Of a stretch of 5,251 bases of DNA, positions 1 through 4,240 are shown one piece after another. A program made the translations under genes and the position numbers. Source of the DNA: an uncultured Synergistia bacterium (GTDB taxonomy: Bacteria; Eremiobacterota; SpSt-956; JAKJGF01); assembly GCA_937888925.1 (NCBI GenBank), contig CALARM010000057.1:1-5251 (forward strand), read 5' to 3'. Within the stretch, counting starts at the first letter, position 1; each line of letters begins with the position of its first letter. Under the pieces are notes generated by a model. That model was not told where the DNA came from, did not search any database, and worked only from the letters and a program-made list of their open reading frames with translations.

Positions 1-33
1 GAGAACAGATTTTCCGATACACTGAAACTCCAT
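1..33 (-). CDS. 5' end of a gene leaving the window, possibly xanthine dehydrogenase/aldehyde oxidase large subunit
   Basis: Only the first 11 codons are inside the window: ATG at 33-31, reading MEFQCIGKSVL and still open at the left edge. The start is well supported: a perfect AGGAGG ribosome binding site (41-46 on the plus strand as cctcct) lies 7 bases upstream, and a promoter-like pair lies further upstream at 132-160. The 'IGKSV' near the N terminus resembles the opening of molybdenum-binding subunits of the xanthine dehydrogenase/aldehyde oxidase family, which often begin with a '(V/I)GKSVPR.D...KVTG' stretch. That resemblance rests on five or so residues, so the product name is a guess; the existence of a gene start here is much more certain than its identity. 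Confidence 0.55.
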   Translation of the reverse strand, partial: MEFQCIGKSVL

Positions 34-40
34 ATGTGTC

Positions 41-46
41 CCTCCT
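41..46 (-). promoter_or_regulatory. Ribosome binding site of the left-edge gene
   Basis: AGGAGG on the minus strand, 7 bases before the ATG at 33-31. Consensus strength and spacing make this the best evidence that the 11-codon fragment at the edge is a real gene start. Confidence 0.7.
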
Positions 47-60
47 AGATTTTTTATTTC

Positions 61-88
61 GTGACGCGTGACGCGTGACGCGTGACGC
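61..88. repeat. Four perfect tandem copies of the heptamer GTGACGC
   Basis: Positions 61-67, 68-74, 75-81 and 82-88 are identical GTGACGC units (GCGTCAC on the minus strand), followed by a partial 'G'. The units are 5/7 G+C in a stretch that is otherwise strongly AT-rich, and each junction creates an ACGCGT palindrome. The array sits between the putative promoter at 132-160 and the ribosome binding site at 41-46, so it would be transcribed as part of the leader of the left-edge gene. Short heptameric tandem repeats of this kind occur between genes in several bacterial groups; no function can be read from the sequence. Confidence 0.9.
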
Positions 89-131
89 GAGGATTATTTA
101 CGAATTGATATCATTAAAATAGTAGATAATA

Positions 132-160
132 ATTATAATAAAAAATCAGGAGTAATGCAA
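132..160 (-). promoter_or_regulatory. Putative sigma-70 type promoter for the left-edge gene
   Basis: On the minus strand a TTGCAT (155-160) is followed after exactly 17 bases by a perfect TATAAT (132-137). Transcription would begin near 125 and give a leader of about 90 bases that contains the heptamer array. The -10 box and spacing are ideal; the -35 box matches consensus only in its TTG. In such AT-rich DNA chance matches to TATAAT occur, so this stays a prediction. Confidence 0.5.
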
Positions 161-180
161 GATTTTTATAAAGTTCTCCA

Positions 181-225
181 TGTAAAAAACATAAGGCAAC
201 AGGTAAATTGTGCCTGTTGCCTTAT
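181..225 (-). terminator. Intrinsic terminator of ssb
   Basis: A perfect 13-bp inverted repeat (191-203 and 213-225; arms ATAAGGCAACAGG / CCTGTTGCCTTAT) encloses a 9-base loop. On the minus strand the hairpin is followed after one G by six T (184-189). It begins 16 bases beyond the ssb stop codon. This is a classical Rho-independent terminator reading in the direction of ssb, and it separates ssb from the left-edge gene. Confidence 0.9.
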
Positions 226-241
226 AAATTTAAAGTGATAA

Positions 242-658
242 TTAGAAAGGTATTTCCTCAAGATTTAAATCGCCTGTATCATAGGCTTTAACAAATTCTT
301 CACTCACATTATCAGGTGCAAAAGTAGCCCCATTCTCTTTAGGGCTCATAAATTCGATATGATCTGCTTTTATCTTTGTAGAATACCGGGTCTGACCGTC
401 TTTTTCATATCTCTCTTCCTGAACAGCACCTTCTACAAGGACAAGCTGGCCTTTCGTAAGATATTTCTTTGAAAATTCTGCCAGTTTCCTCCAGCAGGCT
501 ACTCTCAGAAAATCTGTCTCCAATGTACCTTCGGAATTCTTATAAGGTCTTTTTACGGCAAGAACATAATTACTTACAGGAATACCTCCCATTACATATT
601 TGATTTCAGGATCTCTTGTAAGTCTCCCCACAAGAATAATTTTGTTATAACTCTGCAT
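242..658 (-). CDS. ssb: Single-stranded DNA-binding protein (SSB)
   Basis: 138 residues. The OB-fold domain covers about residues 3-105: the N-terminal 'NKIILVGRLTRDPE' strand, the 'ETDFLRVACW' segment at 47-56 and the 'KGQLVLVEG' segment at 69-77 are family signatures. SSB coats single-stranded DNA during replication, recombination and repair, normally as a tetramer, and recruits partners through its C-terminal tip. Here the tail is only about 33 residues, lacks the usual Gly/Gln-rich linker, and ends NLEEIPF: the conserved PF is present but the acidic stretch before it is weak compared with the common DDDIPF. The ATG at 658-656 has a perfect AGGAGG (667-672) 8 bases upstream. No rpsF or rpsR neighbour is present, so this is not the common ribosomal-protein context; it may be a second, stand-alone SSB. 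A weak -35/-10 pair (TTAACC 717-722, TAGATT 695-700, spacer 16) could drive it. Confidence 0.95.
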   Translation of the reverse strand: MQSYNKIILVGRLTRDPEIKYVMGGIPVSNYVLAVKRPYKNSEGTLETDFLRVACWRKLAEFSKKYLTKGQLVLVEGAVQEERYEKDGQTRYSTKIKADHIEFMSPKENGATFAPDNVSEEFVKAYDTGDLNLEEIPF

Positions 659-776
659 AATATATGCCTCCTCTGTATTATATTTTTTAGGGTTAATCTA
701 AATATAAAATCAGGGAGGTTAAAATACGAGTAACAGATGGGTAACAATGGAATCAGAATAGAATTTATTCTCAAAG

Positions 777-811
777 TAAGAAGAAGCCATAAGAAAACTG
801 GCTTCTTCTTA
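777..811 (-). terminator. Hairpin after the TPR gene, probable terminator
   Basis: A perfect 13-bp inverted repeat (777-789 and 799-811; arm TAAGAAGAAGCCA) with a 9-base loop starts 15 bases after the stop codon of the TPR gene. On the minus strand the 3' arm ends TTCTTCTTA and runs into CTTTG, so there is no clean T run, and termination strength is uncertain. The position makes it the natural transcript end between the TPR gene and ssb. Confidence 0.6.
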
Positions 812-826
812 TTAATTTCTATTTCA

Positions 827-1555
827 TTATTTTTTCTCTTTTGCTTTTATTGCCTCTTCTTTTTTCTTTTTTGCAGTATTATTGGAAGGGTCAATTTTCA
901 GTGCTTCATCGTAACATTTAATAGCTTCGTCATATTTGCCCTCTTCGCAGAATATAACTCCTTTAGTAACCAGCATATCCACATTTTTCGAATCAAGTTC
1001 CATTACCTTATAACAACATTTCAGGGCTTCATCATAATTCTTTGCCTTCCAGCAGGCCTTTCCCTTTGATGACCGGTACCATAAACTTTTGGGATTTAAT
1101 TTTAAATATCTACCATAATATGTTATGGCTTCCTCATACTTTCCAAGAGAATCAAGGATATCACCACTGATCCCAAGGACTATGTCGTCATCCGGATTAA
1201 GTTCCAGAACTCTTTTATAATATTTAAGTGCTTCTTCATATTTGCCCGGGGAATATAAAATTCCCCCTGTATCATTTAAGATAGAAATACATTGAACTCT
1301 ATTTTCAGGCTGAATTTCTATGGATTTTTCATAACATTTTATTGCTTCATCATACTTCTCTTTATCAGATAAAAATCTCCCCTTATCTCTCCAGAATCGG
1401 CCATTTTCAGGATCAAGTTTTATTGCCTTATCGTAACATTTAAGGGATTCTTTCTCATTATAAGACTCAATTACTTTTGCTTTAAAAGACCATATGAAAG
1501 GATTCTCAGGATCAAGTCCAAGGGCCTTATCAAGGCATTTCAATGATTTTTCCAC
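827..1555 (-). CDS. Tetratricopeptide-repeat protein, main open part of a frameshifted gene
   Basis: This frame encodes 242 residues made almost wholly of 34-residue TPRs with the usual W/G/Y/A/P spacing (for example 'GKYEEALKYYKRVLELNP' and 'GKYDEAIKCYDEALKIDP'), then a lysine-rich tail (AKKKKEEAIKAKEKK). TPRs form a helical solenoid that binds other proteins; no signal peptide or membrane helix is visible, so it is probably a cytoplasmic scaffold or adaptor. The only in-frame start is a GTG at 1555-1553 with no ribosome binding site, and it would begin in the middle of a TPR. The first half of that repeat is encoded just upstream in another frame (to 1670). Removing one A from the A5 run at 1547-1551 joins the two into a 280-residue protein with seven repeats: about 25-58, 59-92, 93-125, 130-163, 164-197, 198-231 and 232-265, all 34 long except the third (33, followed by four extra residues). 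The gene lies 20 bases after the Uma2 gene and is probably co-transcribed with it. Confidence 0.85.
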   Translation of the reverse strand: MEKSLKCLDKALGLDPENPFIWSFKAKVIESYNEKESLKCYDKAIKLDPENGRFWRDKGRFLSDKEKYDEAIKCYEKSIEIQPENRVQCISILNDTGGILYSPGKYEEALKYYKRVLELNPDDDIVLGISGDILDSLGKYEEAITYYGRYLKLNPKSLWYRSSKGKACWKAKNYDEALKCCYKVMELDSKNVDMLVTKGVIFCEEGKYDEAIKCYDEALKIDPSNNTAKKKKEEAIKAKEKK

Positions 1556-1670
1556 TTCTGAAATTATTGGCTAACCACTCTGCCTTCATTAACCATGGAA
1601 TAATACAATCAGGAGACTCCTTTATGATTCTGTTTTTTTTAAAAAATCCTTTTATTGATCTGAACTGCAT
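1547..1670 (-). pseudogene. 5' part of the TPR gene, in a different frame (frameshift at 1547-1551)
   Basis: From an ATG at 1670-1668 the frame reads MQFRSIKGFFKKN and later IIPWLMKAEWLANNFRSGK before it runs out of register and stops. A GAGG (1680-1683) lies 9 bases before the ATG. Residues PWLMKAEWLANNFRSGK are the first helix of a TPR whose second helix (SLKCLDKALGLDPENPF) is encoded in the frame of the 827-1555 reading frame. With one A fewer in the run at 1547-1551 the two pieces make a repeat of exactly 34 residues that abuts the next 34-residue repeat. So this is one gene with a single-base insertion (or a sequencing/assembly error), not two genes. The authentic gene spans 827-1670. 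Confidence 0.75.
1633..1646 (-). repeat. Homopolymer pair T6-A8 near the start of the TPR gene
   Basis: On the minus strand six T (1646-1641) are followed by eight A (1640-1633), within codons 9-13 of the TPR gene (GFFKKN). Runs of eight A are prone to replication and transcription slippage. Slippage here cannot by itself repair the downstream frameshift, because the intervening stretch contains a TAG in the frame used by the main TPR part. Confidence 0.8.
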
Positions 1671-1690
1671 CCCACCATACCTCTTTTGTT

Positions 1691-2278
1691 TTACCTGCCG
1701 GCAAACACCATAGACAGATCTATTTCCAGATCTTCAAATATACCAACTTTAATTTTATCTTCAGATGAATAGATTATTGATTTTCCGTAGAGTTTATCTT
1801 CTCCCAGTTTAAACACCATAACAGTCTTATGAACAGGATCTACTATCCAGTATTCCTTTACTCCGAACCTCTCATATAATAATCGTTTTTTCTTCATATC
1901 CTTAGAAGCTGTTGATGGTGAAAGTATTTCTATAACTAAATCAGGAGCACCTACACAACATTTATCTGCAAAAAATTTATTACTATCACAGATAACCATA
2001 ATATCTGGTTGCACTATATTTGTTGCAGTGTCAACTGTTTCTCCTTCTTCCAATAACAATACATCTAATGGAGCATCAAACACTTCACAGGTCTTACCTT
2101 TGAGATACACTTCAAATTCTGTCAGCAATCGTCTTAAATATCTTTGATGTGGTATTCCAGCCCCTGGACTCATATCATATGCCTCTCCTTCTATAATCTC
2201 CCATCTTTCATCATCAGGCCAGGTCATATAATCTCTATATGTAAATAGTTGATCATCTTTCCTTTTCAAAAGTCCCAT
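1691..2278 (-). CDS. Uma2 family (DUF820) putative endonuclease
   Basis: 195 residues from the ATG chosen here. The protein matches the Uma2/DUF820 family, a PD-(D/E)XK nuclease-like fold common in cyanobacteria and several candidate phyla; no substrate or role is established for most members. Family marks visible, in chosen numbering: an N-terminal 'WEIIEGEAYDMSP' at about 26-38, 'QPDIMVI' at 90-96 with the acidic residue of the core, 'PDLVIEILSPST' at 112-123 with the second acidic residue, and 'GVKEYWIVDP' at 139-148. All core elements are present and the length is normal, so it looks intact. Start choice: a GTG at 2287-2285 is in frame but lies inside the ribosome binding site GAGGTG (2285-2290), which is ideally placed 6 bases before the ATG at 2278-2276. 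It has its own promoter-like sequence, and the TPR gene follows after 20 bases. Confidence 0.9.
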   Translation of the reverse strand: MGLLKRKDDQLFTYRDYMTWPDDERWEIIEGEAYDMSPGAGIPHQRYLRRLLTEFEVYLKGKTCEVFDAPLDVLLLEEGETVDTATNIVQPDIMVICDSNKFFADKCCVGAPDLVIEILSPSTASKDMKKKRLLYERFGVKEYWIVDPVHKTVMVFKLGEDKLYGKSIIYSSEDKIKVGIFEDLEIDLSMVFAGR

Positions 2279-2284
2279 TGCAAT

Positions 2285-2290
2285 CACCTC
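2285..2290 (-). promoter_or_regulatory. Ribosome binding site that sets the Uma2 start
   Basis: GAGGTG on the minus strand, 6 bases before the ATG at 2278-2276. It contains the upstream in-frame GTG, which therefore cannot be the real start. Confidence 0.75.
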
Positions 2291-2297
2291 ATCTTAT

Positions 2298-2306
2298 ATT
2301 ATAACA
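2298..2306 (-). promoter_or_regulatory. Extended -10 promoter of the Uma2-TPR pair
   Basis: The minus strand reads TGTTATAAT, a perfect extended -10 (TG, one base, TATAAT at 2303-2298). A weak -35 (TTAGTT, 2320-2325) sits 16 bases upstream. Transcription would begin near 2291, immediately before the ribosome binding site, giving a very short leader. It would let the pair be transcribed apart from the kinase gene 54 bases upstream. Confidence 0.45.
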
Positions 2307-2332
2307 TAAACTCATCTTAAACTAATAAATAT

Positions 2333-3370
2333 TTAAATCTTAAATGTTATAATTGCTCCTGGCTGGCCGGGATTTTCGACCCATATTTTACCACCGTGAA
2401 GTGTTATGATTGTACGGGTAATAGCAAGGCCCAGACCTGTGCCTCCTGTTTTCCTGTTTCTGGATGGATCTTCCCTGAAAAAAGGTTCAAAAATCTTTTC
2501 TCTATTTTCTTTTAAAATACCCTGGCCTTTATCTTTTACAGACACAGAGAAGCTTTCACCTTCTCTTTTCAAAATTATGTCAATTTCACTGTCACGGGGG
2601 GAATATTTGATTGCATTGGAAAGGATATTATAAAAAACTCTGGATATCTTCTCAGAATCTACAGATACATCGTGTAAATGTCCTTCTTTCCTGATGTTTA
2701 TAGAGATATTTTCTCTGTCTGTCATAAGTTTAAAAGTCTCTATTACTTCATCCAGAATTTTTTCTACATCGGAAGGTTTAATATCCAGCTTATAATCTTT
2801 AGTATCCATACGGGATAAATCCAGCAATTCCTTGAGTAAAACAGACATTTCTTTAATATTTCTGGAAATATCCTGCACTGTTTTTATAGACGGATTTTTT
2901 CCCTCTTCAAGCTGTTCTTCAATAATCTCTACTGCAACATTTATTCTGCTAAGAGGTGTGCCCAGTTCATGGGCAACATATAAAATCAGCTCTTTCTTTG
3001 CTTCAAGCATGGCACGAAGCTCGTCTTCCATATATGAAAAAGCTCTGTTCAATTTTGAAATCTCGTCACCTTCGTCTTTATTTATATCATCTTTCTGTAT
3101 ATTCGTGCATGTTTCAAGGGAAAATTCTACAGTTTTTCTCGTAAGCTTTTCCAGAGGTTTTGTGAGATATATGGCAAGGGGATAGGCCCCTATGGAGAAT
3201 AGAACAGACAGCATTAATAATCCTGTAAAAAACTGTTTTATATCACCGGCTATTTTATCAGGTCTGTCTATAGTATAAAAAAAGATAAATCCGATGAGGA
3301 GGACCATAATAGAAATAATAGAAAAAAAATAAAGATATAATTTAATATGTAATTTTGTTATTTTCAGCAG
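2333..3370 (-). CDS. Sensor histidine kinase with two membrane helices and a very short external loop
   Basis: 345 residues if it begins at the CTG at 3370-3368. Order of parts: membrane helix 1 at about 11-34, a loop of only about 12 residues (DRPDKIAGDIKQ), membrane helix 2 at about 47-68, a HAMP-like linker starting near 'LTKPLEKL', a HisKA dimerisation domain with H box 'VAHELGTPLSRI' (phosphorylated His at about 134), and a HATPase domain with N box 'NILSNAIKYSP' (about 248-258), 'VKDKGQGI', F box 'IFEPFFRE' and G2 box 'TGGTGLGLAI'. All catalytic elements are present. It would autophosphorylate and pass phosphate to the regulator encoded just upstream. Start choice: the first in-frame ATG (3307) would remove most of helix 1 and has no ribosome binding site. 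The frame is open back to a CTG exactly 8 bases after a perfect AGGAGG, four bases after the regulator's TAG. The H box has Gly where Arg is usual (HELRTPL). Confidence 0.92.
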   Translation of the reverse strand: MLKITKLHIKLYLYFFSIISIMVLLIGFIFFYTIDRPDKIAGDIKQFFTGLLMLSVLFSIGAYPLAIYLTKPLEKLTRKTVEFSLETCTNIQKDDINKDEGDEISKLNRAFSYMEDELRAMLEAKKELILYVAHELGTPLSRINVAVEIIEEQLEEGKNPSIKTVQDISRNIKEMSVLLKELLDLSRMDTKDYKLDIKPSDVEKILDEVIETFKLMTDRENISINIRKEGHLHDVSVDSEKISRVFYNILSNAIKYSPRDSEIDIILKREGESFSVSVKDKGQGILKENREKIFEPFFREDPSRNRKTGGTGLGLAITRTIITLHGGKIWVENPGQPGAIITFKI

Positions 3371-3374
3371 AAAT

Positions 3375-4055
3375 CTAGCCTCCTGTATAAATATATCCGA
3401 CTCCCCACACGGTTTTTATAAGAGTGGGATTTTTGGGGTCATTTTCCAGTTTTTGCCTTAGATGGCTTATATGGACATCCATGGAACGGTCAAAAGCCAT
3501 AAAATCTCTTCCCCTTGCAAGATCCATAAGACGGTCTCTTGAAAGCACTATACCTTTATTTTGCACTAAAATACTTAATACATCGAATTCAACAGATGAA
3601 AGTTCTACTTCTTTACCCTGTTTTAAGACTTCTCTTTTTTCCAGATCAATTTTTATTGCAACAGAAGGTACAGAATCATTCTTTTTTAAAACTTTTTCCT
3701 GTCTTCTCACAATGGCTTTAATTCTTGCAAATAATTCTCTTGAACTGAAAGGTTTTGCTATATAATCATCCGCTCCGAGTTCCAGTCCTATAACCCTGTC
3801 AGATTCTCCCCCCATGGCTGTCAGCATAATAACAGGAAGATAGCTGAAATCGGAGTTTATATGCCTCAGAACCTCAAGGCCATCCATTCCGGGCATCATT
3901 ATATCCAGAATGGCCATGTCAAAATGTTCTTTTTCAAGCATTTCCAGGGCTTTCACACCTGAATTTACCTTACATATTTCCAGTCCCTTGTTTGAAAGAT
4001 ATTCGTCCAGAAGATTCAATAATTCTTCATCGTCATCTATTATTATAACTTTCAA
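3375..4055 (-). CDS. OmpR/CpxR-type DNA-binding response regulator
   Basis: 226 residues from the TTG chosen here. The N-terminal receiver domain (about 1-115) shows the acidic cluster DDD at 7-9, the phosphorylated Asp at 51 in 'ILDIMMPGMDG', the switch Thr at 79 in 'VIMLTAM', and Lys 101 in 'ADDYIAKPF'. The C-terminal winged-helix domain (about 130-226) carries 'FDRSMDVHISHLRQKLENDP' and 'IKTVWGVGYIY', very close in style to CpxR and OmpR. Phosphorylated dimers of this family bind promoter DNA. Start choice: an in-frame ATG at 4079-4077 has no ribosome binding site and would lie about 7 bases from the predicted transcription start. An AAGGAG (4065-4070) lies 9 bases before the TTG at 4055-4053, giving the standard opening MKVIIIDDDEE. 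The kinase gene follows with its ribosome binding site overlapping the end of this gene, so the two are translationally linked. Confidence 0.95.
   Translation of the reverse strand: MKVIIIDDDEELLNLLDEYLSNKGLEICKVNSGVKALEMLEKEHFDMAILDIMMPGMDGLEVLRHINSDFSYLPVIMLTAMGGESDRVIGLELGADDYIAKPFSSRELFARIKAIVRRQEKVLKKNDSVPSVAIKIDLEKREVLKQGKEVELSSVEFDVLSILVQNKGIVLSRDRLMDLARGRDFMAFDRSMDVHISHLRQKLENDPKNPTLIKTVWGVGYIYTGG
3379..3384 (-). promoter_or_regulatory. Ribosome binding site that points to a CTG start for the kinase
   Basis: AGGAGG on the minus strand, inside the last codons of the response regulator (Thr-Gly-Gly-stop). The only plausible in-frame start at normal spacing is CTG at 3370-3368 (8 bases); a second CTG follows at 3367-3365 (11 bases). 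No ATG, GTG or TTG in the kinase frame lies within reach. Confidence 0.6.
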
Positions 4056-4064
4056 CCTGTGACA

Positions 4065-4070
4065 CTCCTT
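4065..4070 (-). promoter_or_regulatory. Ribosome binding site that sets a TTG start for the response regulator
   Basis: AAGGAG on the minus strand, 9 bases before TTG at 4055-4053. It lies downstream of the in-frame ATG at 4079, which argues against that ATG being the start. Confidence 0.65.
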
Positions 4071-4092
4071 ATTTTGCATAATTTTATTTTCA

Positions 4093-4120
4093 ATTTTAAC
4101 ACAGGAATAGAAAATTACAA
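4093..4120 (-). promoter_or_regulatory. Promoter of the two-component operon
   Basis: On the minus strand TTGTAA (4115-4120) is followed after 16 bases by TAAAAT (4093-4098) with an extended -10 TG (4101-4100). Transcription would begin near 4086, leaving a leader of about 30 bases before the TTG start of the regulator. I see no clear direct or inverted repeat that would mark autoregulation by the CpxR-like regulator. Confidence 0.5.
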
Positions 4121-4170
4121 TGTAAAAATTTTCAGATAAAAATCACTTTATTTATCCGGTAAGCTAAAAT

Positions 4171-4216
4171 AAAAAATAGCTCCTGGCAATTAAAATACGT
4201 TAGAAAACTATTTTTT
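4171..4216 (-). terminator. Weak A/T inverted repeat after the PrmC-fusion gene
   Basis: AAAAAATAG (4171-4179) and CTATTTTTT (4208-4216) form a 9-bp inverted repeat with a 28-base loop. It begins 25 bases after the stop codon of the fusion gene. Only one G-C pair is present, so it is a poor intrinsic terminator; it may just reflect base composition. A second small repeat AGCTA/TAGCT (4162-4166, 4177-4181) overlaps it. No better terminator is seen between this gene and the response regulator. Confidence 0.25.
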
Positions 4217-4240
4217 CTTTTTATATATCAAAATATGTCA

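Noticed and set aside
61..90. Possible CRISPR array
   Set aside because: The units are 7 bases long and directly adjacent, with no spacers.
677..682. TATAAT as -10 box for ssb
   Set aside because: It would place the transcript start inside the ribosome binding site at 667-672, so it is probably not used.
737..1069. Plus-strand reading frame of 110 codons
   Set aside because: It overlaps the TPR gene antisense, crosses the hairpin, and encodes a low-complexity Phe/Leu/Ile-rich product typical of the reverse of Lys/Glu-rich TPR coding.
1553..1555. GTG as the true start of the TPR gene
   Set aside because: There is no ribosome binding site, and it would start in the middle of a TPR whose first helix is encoded just upstream in another frame.
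1547..1646. Programmed frameshift or slippage that restores the TPR frame
   Set aside because: The A5 run lacks a recognised +1 signal or stimulatory structure. Slippage in the A8 run would bring a TAG near 1573 into frame, so it cannot rescue the protein.
1691..2278. Uma2 gene as part of a toxin-antitoxin or defence module
   Set aside because: No small partner gene, other nuclease, helicase or methylase is present; adjacency to a TPR gene alone does not support it.
2406..3765. Several plus-strand reading frames opposite the kinase and regulator
   Set aside because: They are Ser/Phe/Leu-rich antisense shadows of well-supported genes and resemble no family.
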